Shown here: piece after piece, positions 25,522 to 34,285 of the stretch
Numbering within the stretch: the first letter of the stretch is position 1
How the letters are laid out: each line of letters opens with the position of its first letter
Assembly: GCA_036871055.1 (NCBI GenBank)
Contig: CP141893.1
Span: 3,286,001 to 3,350,000 of the forward strand
DNA: 64,000 bases
Direction of reading: 5' to 3'
Origin: Bisbaumannia sp015645095
GTDB taxonomy: Bacteria > Pseudomonadota > Gammaproteobacteria > Pseudomonadales > Halomonadaceae
Position numbers and translations under genes: made by a program
The notes under the pieces: model-generated
Told to the model about the DNA's origin: nothing
Databases searched by the model: none
The model's input: only the letters and a program-made list of their open reading frames with translations

Positions 25522-26004
25522 ATGATCGATATCCAGACACTCACCCTGCTTCCCCAGGACCAGCTGATGCTGGCCAGCACGGCCGAAAGCCGAGCCTTGC
25601 ACCGTTATCGCCGGCTGGCCCTTAGCTTCCTGACCTACAGTACGGCCCTGAGCCGTCAGATGGCAGAGCTCGGCATCGCCTGCGAGCAACGTCTCGAGAC
25701 CCTGCGGGAGGCGGCCAACGACTTGGGCCTCGGTGCCTGCGTGGACGGTCCCGAACACCCCCGGGCCCGGCCGACGCTCGTCGACTCCCGGGGCAGTTTC
25801 TTTATCGTCGACGGGGAGTTGATCGACCAGGCACTGCAGCAGGCCCTGGCCGCGAGCCTGGAGACGCACCGCCTGGCTCGACGGTTGCTGGGGGCCAACG
25901 GTACGCCGGAGCTGGAGCGACCACTGCGCGACTATACCTATCATAAGCAGCTCGAGTCCGGCGTCCTGATGCACTGCTACGCCGCCCACCAGCAGCTCAG
26001 CTGA
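25522..26004 (+). CDS. Hypothetical helical protein
   Basis: A 160-residue, mostly helical protein with the start MIDIQTLTLLPQDQLMLAS. I do not recognise the family. It contains ESRALHRYRRLALSFLTYST (about 16-36) and ends YHKQLESGVLMHCYAAHQQL, spacing of Glu and His that would suit a ferritin-like four-helix fold, but there is no clear ExxH metal-ligand pair in both halves, so this remains a guess. The start chosen at 25522 lacks a good ribosome site; the frame extends to 25393. A hairpin at 26022-26052 follows. Confidence 0.5.
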   Translation: MIDIQTLTLLPQDQLMLASTAESRALHRYRRLALSFLTYSTALSRQMAELGIACEQRLETLREAANDLGLGACVDGPEHPRARPTLVDSRGSFFIVDGELIDQALQQALAASLETHRLARRLLGANGTPELERPLRDYTYHKQLESGVLMHCYAAHQQLS

Positions 26005-26021
26005 AGTCCCCGACAGGCAAC

Positions 26022-26052
26022 GGGCGGGCGCCGCTGCTCGCGACGCCCGCCC
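26022..26052. terminator. Hairpin terminator
   Basis: Inverted repeat GGGCGGGCG (26022-26030) and CGCCCGCCC (26044-26052) 18 bp after the stop of the plus-strand gene and downstream of the minus-strand FNR-type gene. No clear T run. Confidence 0.6.
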
Positions 26053-26153
26053 ATGACGCGAATCAAGGTTCGCGGCTTTCTGGATACCATCTCCCCCGAG
26101 CGCTTGAGGTACCTTGAACTCAAGCCCTGTAGAAAGCTGGCTGTCGTACGTCT

Positions 26154-26933
26154 TCAGCGACCTCCGCCTGCCTCAAGCGGCGTTGTCTCGGGTTTCGCGG
26201 TCATGCCTTGCAGGGCCGCCAGGTCCAACAGCTCGATTTCCTTACCGCTGACTTTCAGCCAGCCGAGCTCCATGAAGCGCTTGAATACCCGGCTGGTGGT
26301 TTCCGGAGCGAGCCCCAGGAAGTTGCCCAGATCATGACGCGACATGGACAGGCGGAAGCGGGTCCGCGACAGGCCCCGTCGAGCGAAGCGCTGGCTCAGG
26401 CTGAGCAACAGGATGGCCAGTCGTTGTTCCGCCTTGCGCCGCGCCACCACCTGGAGCAGCTCGTGGTCGTCGAAGATCTCCTTGCTCATGATGCGCAGCA
26501 GCTGGCGCTGCAACCCGGGTATCTGCCGGGCCAGCTCCTCGAGATGGACGAAAGGGAGCTTGCACACACTGGTGGTTTCCAATGCCTCGATGGTCGATGG
26601 GTGCCTGTCGGCACCGATGGCGTCCAGGCCGACCAGCTCCCCCGGCAGGTGAAACGCGATGACCTGATCCTTGCCATTATGATCCACAGTGATGCTCTTC
26701 AGGCTGCCGCTATAGACGACATGCAGGGTGGTGAACGGCTGGCCCAGGGAACAGAGCCTATCGCCTTTCCTCAGCGGACGACTCTGTTCGATGATCCGTT
26801 CCAGCGCTTCGGTGTCTTCCCGCCCCAGGCCGACGGGAAGGCAAAGTTCGCGCAGGCTGCAGGTACTGCATGCTTTACGAATATCGAATAGTCGAATTTT
26901 AGGATACTTTGCACTTCCGGATACGGCAGTCAT
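26154..26933 (-). CDS. anr: Anr/FNR-type oxygen-sensing transcriptional regulator
   Basis: A 259-residue Fnr family regulator. The N-terminal cysteines (KACSTCSLRELC: Cys22, Cys25, Cys31) and a later Cys in SVCKLPF (about 124) are the four ligands of an oxygen-labile [4Fe-4S] cluster. The beta-barrel is followed by the dimer helix and HTH (SMSRHDLGNFLGLAPETTSRVFKR), with the E--SR recognition pattern that reads TTGAT-N4-ATCAA sites. It should switch on genes under low oxygen. The start codon and leader are duplicated in tandem (see 26919-27020), so a decoy start lies upstream. Confidence 0.9.
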   Translation of the reverse strand: MTAVSGSAKYPKIRLFDIRKACSTCSLRELCLPVGLGREDTEALERIIEQSRPLRKGDRLCSLGQPFTTLHVVYSGSLKSITVDHNGKDQVIAFHLPGELVGLDAIGADRHPSTIEALETTSVCKLPFVHLEELARQIPGLQRQLLRIMSKEIFDDHELLQVVARRKAEQRLAILLLSLSQRFARRGLSRTRFRLSMSRHDLGNFLGLAPETTSRVFKRFMELGWLKVSGKEIELLDLAALQGMTAKPETTPLEAGGGR

Positions 26934-27020
26934 GGTCCGCCCCGTTTCGATGCAGGATAATATCTAAGTGGATACGGCAGTCATGGTCCGCCCCGTTTCG
27001 ATGCAGGATAATATCTAAGT
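26919..27020. repeat. Perfect 51-bp tandem duplication over the anr start
   Basis: 26919-26969 and 26970-27020 are identical (unit starts GGATACGGCAGTCATGGTCC). The first copy contains the real ATG of the Anr-type gene and its leader; the second repeats both. On the minus strand, the second copy encodes a mini frame MTAVST followed by TAG, so an upstream short frame with the same ribosome site now precedes the real start. Confidence 0.95.
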
Positions 27021-27261
27021 ATAGGTAATATATTATCGTCCACCGGGCGGGCCTTACCCCAGGCTTCGTTAGCTTAGATGGTGCTATTCCCCTGCGGATA
27101 GCCTATATAAGCAGGCCATGCTGCCTGGCCCATTCGGGGCCTCGCCAAGCGGCGGGTGGTTCACGGGATGGAGATTTGCGCGGCGATGCAGCGGGCCCGC
27201 CGATGGAGCCCCCGGGGAGACAAGGTCGAGGGGTCGACTCCGCCTTGCGGCACCAAGGTTC
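27021..27261. other. Intergenic region between anr and umuC
   Basis: No gene is supported. It should contain the anr promoter; an AT-rich stretch (about 27022-27040) lies just upstream of the duplicated leader. Several short GC-rich palindromes (e.g. GTCGA-GGGG-TCGAC near 27226) may form the end of the umuDC transcript. Confidence 0.4.
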
Positions 27262-28521
27262 TCAGGTGCGCACCCGGGGGAGCTCATCCCAGCGGGTGGT
27301 GTAGCGGTCGCTGCGATTGGCGCAGCGCAACTTCCAGCCGCTGTCGCGCCGCGGTAGGCCCAGGCGCACCGTATCACGGCCCAGCTCCCGATTGACTCGG
27401 TCGAGGGTCGCCATCAGCCGGCGACGCCGCAGCGCCTCGGCGCTATCCTCCGCCAGCAGCCGTCCCTGGGCCGCCCCCGCCTCCACCAAGCCCATCAGCA
27501 TGACCCCGCACTTCTGATAGCGATAGCCTTCTCGGTAGATGATCGCCAGGGCCTGCTGGGCAGCCCGCAACAGCTCGCGGGTGTCGTCGCTGGGCGCCGC
27601 CAGGGTCACCTGGGCGGCGTTGCGGTAGGCCCCCCGTCCCACCTGAAAGGGGCCGGTACGCAGGACGACCCGAACGACCTGGGCCAGGCTGCCCTGACGA
27701 CGCAGCTTCTCGCCGGCCCGGGCCACATGCTGGCGCAACGCCTCGCGAAGTTCGTGGAGCGCCGTGGTGGGCCGCCCCAGGGAACGCGAGACCAGCAGGT
27801 GGTGGCGGGGCGCCTCCAGGTCGTCCATCAGGATGGCGCCATGGCCACGCAGCTCCCAGACGATGCGCTCCATCACCACCGACAGGGCCCGGCGAACCCG
27901 CGCCGGCTCGGTCTGGCGCAGGGCCCAGGCGGTATCGATGCCCAGGGCGGCCAGGCGCTCGGCGCTGCGCCGGGCCACGCCCCATAATTCGGCTACCGGC
28001 AGTTGCTCCAGCTGGGCTTGCGTGGTGGCGGCATCGGCTGCCAGGTAACAGACCCCGTCGCCACGCTTGGCGAACCGGTTGGCCAGCTTGGCCAGCACCC
28101 GGGTCGGCGCCAGCCCCACGCTCACCGGAATACCGGTCTCGCGGTGCACTCGCCCGCGGAGCTCCCGAGCCAGAACCTCGGACGCGGCAACATCCAGGCC
28201 ATCCAGATGAAGGAAGCTCTCGTCGATGGAGTAGGGCTCTACATGCGGGGCCAGCGACTCCAGCACCTCGTTGACCCGCCGGGACATGTCGCCATAGAGG
28301 GCATAGTTGCTGGAGAGCAGCACACAGCGACGGCGCAGTGACGGCGGGATCAGGTGCACCGGGGCCCCCATGGCGATGCCCAGCGCCTTGAGCTCCTCGG
28401 AGCGGGCCACCACACAGCCATCATTGTTGGAGAGCACCCCCACCGGCTGCCCTTCCAGGGCCGGGGCGAAGGCGCGCTCGCAGCTGACGTAGAAGTTGTT
28501 GCAATCCACCAGGGCGATCAT
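27262..28521 (-). CDS. umuC: DNA polymerase V catalytic subunit UmuC
   Basis: A 419-residue Y-family polymerase (E. coli UmuC is about the same size). The N-terminal palm starts IALVDCNNFYVSCERAFAPA; the catalytic SIDES motif lies in EPYSIDESFLHLDGLD (about 93-109), with conserved VGLAPTRVLAKLANRFAK. The thumb/little finger region follows, and the C-terminal DUF4113-like part is present (AEALRRRRLMATLDRVNRELG). It performs mutagenic translesion synthesis after activation of UmuD. It follows umuD by 55 bp; a longer frame overlapping umuD exists but begins with non-family sequence. Confidence 0.95.
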   Translation of the reverse strand: MIALVDCNNFYVSCERAFAPALEGQPVGVLSNNDGCVVARSEELKALGIAMGAPVHLIPPSLRRRCVLLSSNYALYGDMSRRVNEVLESLAPHVEPYSIDESFLHLDGLDVAASEVLARELRGRVHRETGIPVSVGLAPTRVLAKLANRFAKRGDGVCYLAADAATTQAQLEQLPVAELWGVARRSAERLAALGIDTAWALRQTEPARVRRALSVVMERIVWELRGHGAILMDDLEAPRHHLLVSRSLGRPTTALHELREALRQHVARAGEKLRRQGSLAQVVRVVLRTGPFQVGRGAYRNAAQVTLAAPSDDTRELLRAAQQALAIIYREGYRYQKCGVMLMGLVEAGAAQGRLLAEDSAEALRRRRLMATLDRVNRELGRDTVRLGLPRRDSGWKLRCANRSDRYTTRWDELPRVRT

Positions 28522-28576
28522 CCTCAGGCTCCCCAGGGCATCGGCGCTCGCCGGAGAGCGGCTCGCTTCCAGGCGC

Positions 28577-29017
28577 TCATCGCTGGCCTCCGGGCAGGGC
28601 ATGCACCACATGGGTCACCACACCCCAGACACGGCACTCGCGTCCGGCCAGAGGAATCGGCGGATAGTCGGGATGGCTGGCCACCAGGCAGGGGCCGGCG
28701 GCCTGCTGCTCCAGCCGCTTGACGGTGAGCTCCCCCTCCAGGGCGACGATCACGACTCGGCCGGGGCGCGCCTCCAGGCTGCGATCCACCACTAGCAGGT
28801 CGCCATCATGGATGCCATCGCCGCGCATGGAGTCACCCTCGGCGCGCACGAAGTAGGTGGCGGCGGGACGTTTCACCACATGGGCATGCAGGTCGAGCTC
28901 GGTGTCGAGGTGGTCATCGGCGGGACTGGGGAAGCCGGCTCGCACCCGGCAGCCCAGCAGGGGCAGCGGCGGCGTGGCGGAGTGATGGCGGGCTGGCCAG
29001 GGGGTAGACAGGGACAT
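28577..29017 (-). CDS. umuD: UmuD-type SOS mutagenesis protein (S24 peptidase fold)
   Basis: A 146-residue LexA-like self-cleaving protein. The Ala27-Gly28 pair in RVRAGFPSPADD is the likely cleavage site; Ser63 in AEGDSMRGDGI and Lys100 in GELTVKRL form the catalytic dyad at the same spacing as E. coli UmuD. The cleaved form joins UmuC to make polymerase V. A perfect LexA box begins 20 bp upstream of the ATG at 29017. Confidence 0.95.
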   Translation of the reverse strand: MSLSTPWPARHHSATPPLPLLGCRVRAGFPSPADDHLDTELDLHAHVVKRPAATYFVRAEGDSMRGDGIHDGDLLVVDRSLEARPGRVVIVALEGELTVKRLEQQAAGPCLVASHPDYPPIPLAGRECRVWGVVTHVVHALPGGQR

Positions 29018-29036
29018 GGCGCCTCCGACATGAATA

Positions 29037-29052
29037 CTGTAATTATAGACAG
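29037..29052 (-). promoter_or_regulatory. LexA (SOS) box of umuDC
   Basis: CTGTAATTATAGACAG fits the CTGT-N8-ACAG consensus exactly with an AT-rich centre. It lies 20-35 bp upstream of umuD, so SOS repression of umuDC is expected. Confidence 0.93.
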
Positions 29053-29237
29053 TATTCTACCTTCGGCCGGGCGGAGCAACTCTCCACCGTCCAAGCTCCG
29101 TTCACGAAGGAGTCGCCAAGGGCACCTCCTCGCGGCTACGCTGTCAGAGAGAGCATCGTCATCGCCCACACAGGGAGCGCTGACCGCCACTGCCCTTAGG
29201 GCGCCACCCAGGGCCCCAACTCAGGAAGGAGACGCTC

Positions 29238-29387
29238 ATGGCACCCCTAGAGTATTTCGCGATCGGATTGGCCGCGGCCGGCATTCTCGCCATGGTCGCC
29301 CATGCCCATAACCATCGGCCGCGCTCGGCACGCCAGGCGGTGCGACTCCAGACGCCACGCCCCCAACCCCGGCGTCCGCGGCGTTAA
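29238..29387 (+). CDS. Small membrane-anchored basic protein
   Basis: A 49-residue protein: MAPLEYFAIGLAAAGILAMV forms one membrane helix, followed by a histidine stretch (AHAHNH) and an arginine/proline-rich tail. AGGAAGGAG precedes the ATG. No family recognised. Its stop overlaps the stop of the convergent sigma factor gene by 4 bases. Confidence 0.5.
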   Translation: MAPLEYFAIGLAAAGILAMVAHAHNHRPRSARQAVRLQTPRPQPRRPRR

Positions 29388-30589
29388 CCTCCCACCTCGG
29401 CCAGCCGCCGTTCCAGGAAGCGCCGCTCCGGTGCCTGCTTGACCAGCGCTAGGGCCTGGCGATAGTGGTCGGCGGCTTCCTCATCGCGCCCCAGGCGCCG
29501 CAGGAGGTCGGCCCGGGCCGCCGGCAGCAGGTGGTAGCCGGGCAGATGAATCTCCTCCAGTAGCGCCAGCCCCCGCTCGGGCCCCTCGACCATGGCCACC
29601 GCCACGGCGCGATTGAGGGCCACCACCGGGCTCGGCTCCCGGCGATAGAGCAACCCATAGAGGGCCACGATACGCGGCCAGTCGGTCTCGGCCGCCGAGG
29701 CGGCCTGGGCATGCAGGGCGACGATATTGGCCTGCAGGGCATAGGGGCCCGGCGCCTGACGCAGGGCCAGGGTCGCCTGGGCCAGTCCCTCCTCGATCGC
29801 CTCGCGATCCCAGCGCGAGCGCTCCTGTTCCTCCAGCAGCACGAGGTCGCCCCGGGCATCGGTGCGAGTCTCGCGGCGCGCGTCGTGCAGCAGCATCAGG
29901 CCCAGCAGCCCCCGCGCCTCGCCCTGGGCGGGCAATAGCCCGACCAGCAGGCGTCCCAGGCGAATCGCCTCGCGACACAGGGGCTCGCGCACCAACCGCT
30001 CGCCGCCGCTGGCGGCGTAGCCTTCGTTGAAGATCAGGTAGATCACCGCCAGCACCGCCGCCAGCCGCTCGTCCAGGGCCGTCGCCTCGGGCACCTCGAA
30101 GGGGATGCCGGCGTCGCGGATCTTGGCCTTGGCGCGCACCAGCCGCTGGGCCAGGGTCGGCACCGGCAGCATGAAGGCCCGGGCGATCTCCTCGGTGGTG
30201 AGGCCACCCAGGGTACGCAGGGTCAGGGCCACCTGGGCGGCACGATTCAGGGCCGGATGGCAGCAGGTGAAGATCAGCCGCAGGCTGTCCAGGGGCTCGG
30301 GATCCTCGGGGTTCGGCGCCGGCTGCTGCAGGCTGAGGTGCAGCGCCAGTTGATCCTGCTTGCGCTCTCCCAACTGGCGATGACGCAACTGGTCGATCGC
30401 CTTATGGCGGGCAGTGGCGGAGAGCCAGGCCACCGGACTGGCCGGCACGCCCTCCTCGGGCCACTGCTGCATGGCCGCCTCGAAGGCCGCCTGCAGGGCA
30501 TCCTCGGCCAGGGCGAAGTCGCCGAAGCGGCGAATCAGCGCCGCCAGCAGGCGCCCGTAGTCGCGCCGATAGAGGGCCGCCAGGTCCAT
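29384..30589 (-). CDS. ECF sigma factor of the ECF42 type with TPR-like C-terminus
   Basis: A 401-residue sigma factor. Region sigma2 covers about 10-75 (YGRLLAALIRRFGDFALAED, then AWLSATARHKAIDQLR), sigma4 about 110-165 (LGGLTTEEIARAFMLPVPTLAQ). The remaining 230 residues (DUF6596/TPR-like: RLLVGLLPAQGEARGLLGLM, TDWPRIVALYGLLYRREPSP) are the fixed C-terminal extension of ECF42 sigma factors, which lack a normal anti-sigma factor. It is 11 bp downstream of a DGPF/YCII gene, the standard ECF42 partner. The ATG at 30589 is chosen because upstream sequence belongs to that gene's 3' end in another frame. Confidence 0.9.
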   Translation of the reverse strand: MDLAALYRRDYGRLLAALIRRFGDFALAEDALQAAFEAAMQQWPEEGVPASPVAWLSATARHKAIDQLRHRQLGERKQDQLALHLSLQQPAPNPEDPEPLDSLRLIFTCCHPALNRAAQVALTLRTLGGLTTEEIARAFMLPVPTLAQRLVRAKAKIRDAGIPFEVPEATALDERLAAVLAVIYLIFNEGYAASGGERLVREPLCREAIRLGRLLVGLLPAQGEARGLLGLMLLHDARRETRTDARGDLVLLEEQERSRWDREAIEEGLAQATLALRQAPGPYALQANIVALHAQAASAAETDWPRIVALYGLLYRREPSPVVALNRAVAVAMVEGPERGLALLEEIHLPGYHLLPAARADLLRRLGRDEEAADHYRQALALVKQAPERRFLERRLAEVGG

Positions 30590-30600
30590 GGCCGCGCCGC

Positions 30601-30960
30601 TCACAGGCGATAGGCCGGGTCCACCGGCCGTACTTCCACCACGCCTCCCACCCGCAACGTGGGCAGGCGTCGCGCCTGGCCCAGGGCCTCGTCCAGGTTG
30701 CCGCACTCCAGCACATGGAAGCCACCCAGTTGCTCGCGACTCTCGGCGAAGGGGCCGTCATGCAGCACCAACCGGCCTCCGGCCTCGCGCAGGGTGGTGG
30801 CGGTGGCCGCCGGCTGCAGCCGGGCCCCGCCGCGGTAGTGATGCCGGGTCACCCACTCCTGGAGCAACCCATGGTAGTCCGTCATCACCGCCTCCCGCTC
30901 CGCCTCCGGCAGGGCCTGCCAGAGCGCCTCGTCGATACCGCACATCAGCATGTATTGCAT
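30601..30960 (-). CDS. DGPF/YCII domain protein, ECF42 partner
   Basis: A 119-residue ferredoxin-like alpha/beta protein. It contains the name-giving DGPF motif (VLHDGPFAESREQLGGF, about 66-82) and the usual start MQYMLMCGIDEALW. YCII/DGPF proteins are small and may be enzymes or ligand binders; several lie in operons with ECF42 sigma factors. It is first in the operon, and the promoter at 31016-31044 has the form also seen before the VOC-DUF899 pair. Confidence 0.9.
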   Translation of the reverse strand: MQYMLMCGIDEALWQALPEAEREAVMTDYHGLLQEWVTRHHYRGGARLQPAATATTLREAGGRLVLHDGPFAESREQLGGFHVLECGNLDEALGQARRLPTLRVGGVVEVRPVDPAYRL

Positions 30961-31015
30961 GGTCGTCTCTCCCGCCCACTCAGCAAGGGTAGTCGGCCCC
31001 CATGGGCCCTGCCCT

Positions 31016-31044
31016 GTATCGTGCGGGACGGCGCGGCTTCGACA
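31016..31044 (-). promoter_or_regulatory. Predicted ECF42 promoter of the DGPF-sigma operon
   Basis: Minus strand TGTCGA (31044-31039), 17 bp, CGATAC (31021-31016), 56 bp before the ATG at 30960. As I recall, ECF42 promoters have TGTCGA at -35 and CGA/TC at -10. This would make the operon self-activating. The same layout occurs at 47161-47189. Confidence 0.75.
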
Positions 31045-31063
31045 GCCCGGGAGATGGACGCAG

Positions 31064-31813
31064 TCAGGGCCGCCAGGCCAGCGGATGCTCGGGCCGCAGC
31101 ACCCCCTGCTCGTCCCAGTCGTCCCAGCCGGCGAAGGGAATCGGTGACAGGCTCTCGAGCCGGTCGAGGCGGTCTCGCCAGGCATGCTTTTCGCCCTCCA
31201 GGCGCTCGCGGAAGAGGGTTTCCTGCTCGTATTGCAGGCCGCCCCCCTGGACGCCATAGACCACGAAGGGCGGCAGGACCGCCAGGCCCAGGTACGCCAG
31301 CGAGCGGTGGATGGGCCAGAGCAGGCTGGCCATTTCACCACCGCGGCCCTGCCGAGTGAAGGCCGCCTCCGGTGAGCCGGTGGTCACCGAGCAGAAGGCT
31401 CGCTTGCCACGCAGCCGTCCGCGATCGTAACGGCGGCTGCCGGAATAGAGCCCACCATAGACCATGACCCGGTCGAACCAGCCCTTGAGCATGGCCGGCT
31501 GGGCATGCCACCACAGGGGAAACTGCAGGATGATCAGGTCGGCGCGTTCCAGCCGTGCGATCTCCCGGGCCACCTCGGCGGGAAGCTCCCCGGCCTCATG
31601 GGCCCGGCGCTGCTCGCTCAGCGCCGAGAAGGCCGCCGGATCGGCGCGCCGCGGGAAGTGCCCGGGCCCCTCCACCGGATCGAAGCCCTCGGCATAGAGG
31701 TCGGAGACCTCCACCGCATGGCCCTGGCTTTCCAGATGAGCGACCGCCGTCGTCTTGAGGGCGGCGTTGAAGGAGTGGGGTTCGGGGTGACAGAAAACGA
31801 TAAGCACCTGCAT
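31064..31813 (-). CDS. NAD(P)H quinone oxidoreductase (NQO1/MdaB-like flavodoxin fold)
   Basis: A 249-residue flavoprotein of the flavodoxin_2 family. The N-terminus QVLIVFCHPEPHSFNAALK binds FMN/FAD phosphate; IILQFPLWWHAQPAMLKGWFDRV (about 85-107) is the hallmark of NAD(P)H dehydrogenase (quinone) proteins, followed by LRGKRAFCSVTTGSP. Two-electron reduction of quinones avoids semiquinone radicals. The ATG at 31813 fits the family start. Divergent from a LysR regulator at 31918 with 104 bp between, so likely its target. Confidence 0.85.
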   Translation of the reverse strand: MQVLIVFCHPEPHSFNAALKTTAVAHLESQGHAVEVSDLYAEGFDPVEGPGHFPRRADPAAFSALSEQRRAHEAGELPAEVAREIARLERADLIILQFPLWWHAQPAMLKGWFDRVMVYGGLYSGSRRYDRGRLRGKRAFCSVTTGSPEAAFTRQGRGGEMASLLWPIHRSLAYLGLAVLPPFVVYGVQGGGLQYEQETLFRERLEGEKHAWRDRLDRLESLSPIPFAGWDDWDEQGVLRPEHPLAWRP

Positions 31814-31917
31814 GATCGGGCTCCCGGTCTCGGCGGCACGCCTGTCGCGCCGGTCCCCCACAGGCTAGGCTGTTCACTAATGATCGAACATTCCCTATCG
31901 ATAACAACGAACTTTGC

Positions 31918-32817
31918 ATGAATGAACAGCTAATTCCCTGGGACGACCTGCGCGTGGTCCTGGCCATCACCACGGCAGGCTCCCTGGCCGGCGCCGCCCG
32001 CCGCCTGGGGGCCAGCCATGCGACCCTGTTTCGTCGCCTCAACACCATCGAGGCACGCCTGGGCGTGCGCCTCTTCGAGCGCTCCCGGCAGGGTTACGCC
32101 CCTACGGCGGCCGGGGCCGAGCTGGCCGAGGTGGCCGAACGCATCGCCACGGAGGTCCAGGAGATCGAGCGGCGCCTGGCGGGCCGCGACCTGCAGCTCT
32201 CCGGCACCCTGCGGGTGACCACCACCGATACCCTGCTGATGGGCCTGCTCTCGCCGATCTTCGCCGACTTCCGGCACACCCATCCGCAGATCCAGCTAGA
32301 GGTCGCCGTCTCCAATCAGCGCTTCGATCTCGCCCGGCGCGACGCCGATGTGGCGCTGCGCCCCTCCTCATCGCCGCCACAGCATCTGGTGGGGCGTCGG
32401 GTCGCCCTGATCGAGCAGGCGATCTATGGCCGTCCCGGCGACGATCCCGGCACGGCCGACTGGATCGGCCCGGGTCGCCACCTGGAGTACGACGACCTGG
32501 CGACCTGGCTGGCCGACGCCGGCCTGGAGGCACGTTGCCACTACCGCATCGACACCCTGCTGGGCATGCTGGCGGCGGCCTGCGACGGGCTTGGCTGTGC
32601 GGTGCTGCCCTGTTACCTGGCCGATGCCGAACCGTCGTTGAGCCGGCTCGGCGCCCCCATTCCGGCACTGGCCACCGAGCTCTGGCTGCTGACCCACCCC
32701 GACCTGCGGCGGGTAGCACGAATTCGCACCTTCATGGACTTCGTCGCCACGGCCCTGGCGCATCGGGGCCTGGCCCCCACTCACCGCGGACAAGGCCCGA
32801 GGCACGATCTATCCTGA
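31918..32817 (+). CDS. LysR family transcriptional regulator
   Basis: A 299-residue LysR protein: HTH at about 8-66 (DDLRVVLAITTAGSLAGAAR, then RLGASHATLFRRLNTIEARL) and a substrate-binding domain from about 90. Divergent from the quinone reductase; LysR proteins commonly act on the neighbouring divergent gene and their own promoter. No clear ribosome site is visible before the ATG, so the start could be slightly different. Confidence 0.88.
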   Translation: MNEQLIPWDDLRVVLAITTAGSLAGAARRLGASHATLFRRLNTIEARLGVRLFERSRQGYAPTAAGAELAEVAERIATEVQEIERRLAGRDLQLSGTLRVTTTDTLLMGLLSPIFADFRHTHPQIQLEVAVSNQRFDLARRDADVALRPSSSPPQHLVGRRVALIEQAIYGRPGDDPGTADWIGPGRHLEYDDLATWLADAGLEARCHYRIDTLLGMLAAACDGLGCAVLPCYLADAEPSLSRLGAPIPALATELWLLTHPDLRRVARIRTFMDFVATALAHRGLAPTHRGQGPRHDLS

Positions 32818-32852
32818 GAACGAGCCCCCTCCGGGGCGGCCGGGAGACGCTG

Positions 32853-33191
32853 ATGACGGAAGCCGAATTTCGTGCCCTGGCCCTGGGTCTTCCCGGGGTG
32901 GTGGAGCATGCCGAGCAGGACCACCCCGACTACCGAGTCGGTGGCAAGGTGTTCGCCCAATTGGGTTACCCCGAGGTGACCTGGGCTACGCTGTGGCTTG
33001 CCCCCGAGGCCCAGGAAGAGATCATCGCGGCCTGTCCCGGGGCCTTTCGCCCGGCTCCCGGCGGGGCGCCCGGCCATACCCAGGTCCACCTGAGCGAAGC
33101 GCCCCATCCCCGGGTCCGCGCGGCCCTGATCGCCGCCTGGCGGGACAAGGCCCCACGGCGCATTCGCGATCACTTCCGCGATACGCCCTGA
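32853..33191 (+). CDS. MmcQ/YjbR family protein
   Basis: A 112-residue protein with the family start MTEAEFRALALGLPGVVEHA and the middle GGKVFAQLGYPEVTWATLWL, ending in a helix. MmcQ/YjbR proteins have a DNA-binding-like fold (CyaY-like double-wing) but unknown function. GGGAGACG is a possible ribosome site. It is 35 bp after the LysR gene and could be cotranscribed with it. Confidence 0.8.
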   Translation: MTEAEFRALALGLPGVVEHAEQDHPDYRVGGKVFAQLGYPEVTWATLWLAPEAQEEIIAACPGAFRPAPGGAPGHTQVHLSEAPHPRVRAALIAAWRDKAPRRIRDHFRDTP

Positions 33192-33194
33192 GCG

Positions 33195-34112
33195 TCAGAC
33201 GGCCGGGCGGCGACCGGGCACGGCTTCCGGTTTCGGCCCCTTCGCCCGCGGCCGGTAGAACATCACGGCGTTGCCCACCAGGATCGTCACCAGGCCGATC
33301 AGGGCCAGCGGCGTCCAGCGGTAGCCCTCGACCAGGGTGGAGATGCCCAGGGCCACCAGCGGGAACAGCAGAGTGGCATAAGCCGCCGGCCCGGCCCCGA
33401 TCCGCCCCACCAGGGCAAAATAGGTGCCGAAGCCGATCACCGAACCGAACACGGCCAGATAGGCCAGGGCGCCCAGGTAGGTCGGCGAGGTATCCAGCGT
33501 GAAGGGCGTGCCACTGGCCAGCACCAGCGCCAGCATGATCAGGGCACCGTAGGCCATGGCATAGGCGTTGGTGGAGAGCAGGTCCAGGCCTTGGCGCTGA
33601 TGGCGCAGGCTGAGCATATTGCCCAGGGAGAAGCCATAGGTGCCCAAGAGCGCGCAGCCCAGGCCCAGCAGTACCCCCGAGCCCAGCGCCTCGCGACGCA
33701 GTTCCGGCCAGAACAGGCAGACCATGCCGGCCAGGCCCAGGGCGGCCGCCACCAGCAACCGCGGCGTGATCGCCTGGCGGAAGAAGAGCACGCCATTGGC
33801 GGCATTGAACAGCACCGCCATGGAGAACACCACGGCGATCAGCCCGCTGGTGATATAAGCGGCGGCGGTATAGAAGAGATAGAAATTGAGGCAGAAGACG
33901 CACAGCCCCTGCAGGGCGCAGAGCAGGTGATCCCGCGCATCGAGCCGACGCAGGCGCCCGCGGAGCGCCAGCCACAGCAGCAGCAGGCCGGCGGCCAGGG
34001 CGAAGCGGTAGAAGACCGACAGCATCACCGGCACCTCCCCCACCTGGAAGGCGATGGCGATCCAGGTGGTGCCCCAGATCAGCACGGTGACGGCATACAG
34101 GATCAGGTTCAT
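33195..34112 (-). CDS. EamA/DMT family transporter
   Basis: A 305-residue integral membrane protein of 10 helices, in two EamA repeats (about 5-135 and 150-285). Typical features: VTVLIWGTTWIAIAFQVG at the start and SGLIAVVFSMAVLFNA in repeat 1. DMT transporters export amino acids, drugs or metabolites; the substrate is unknown. The ATG at 34112 has a GAGGAG site. Divergent from an AraC-type regulator. Confidence 0.87.
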   Translation of the reverse strand: MNLILYAVTVLIWGTTWIAIAFQVGEVPVMLSVFYRFALAAGLLLLWLALRGRLRRLDARDHLLCALQGLCVFCLNFYLFYTAAAYITSGLIAVVFSMAVLFNAANGVLFFRQAITPRLLVAAALGLAGMVCLFWPELRREALGSGVLLGLGCALLGTYGFSLGNMLSLRHQRQGLDLLSTNAYAMAYGALIMLALVLASGTPFTLDTSPTYLGALAYLAVFGSVIGFGTYFALVGRIGAGPAAYATLLFPLVALGISTLVEGYRWTPLALIGLVTILVGNAVMFYRPRAKGPKPEAVPGRRPAV

Positions 34113-34285
34113 GATGGCAGCTCCTCGGCTCGGAGCCACCGACTCTGGGCGATAACGGCGCGCTGGGCATTCAGCTTCTTGCGCCGAGCCTTCGTTTCTT
34201 GCGCTTTTTCGCACCGTCCCCCGTCATCCGCTTGGCTCGCCACGCCGGCCTGGCTACCATCGAAGCCTCCGGGGAGAAGAAAGCC

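Noticed and set aside
26102..26124. GCTTGAG-N9-CTCAAGC dyad resembling a MerR site
   Set aside because: It lies downstream of the anr stop and no gene follows in a useful orientation; more likely a hairpin at the transcript end.
26919..27020. Two-copy repeat as a CRISPR or att site
   Set aside because: Just a perfect tandem duplication over a gene start; no integrase or cas gene.
27128..27255. A tRNA-like segment with GCCAAGCGG and GGGGTCGACTCC
   Set aside because: No acceptor or T stem could be paired, so not a tRNA.
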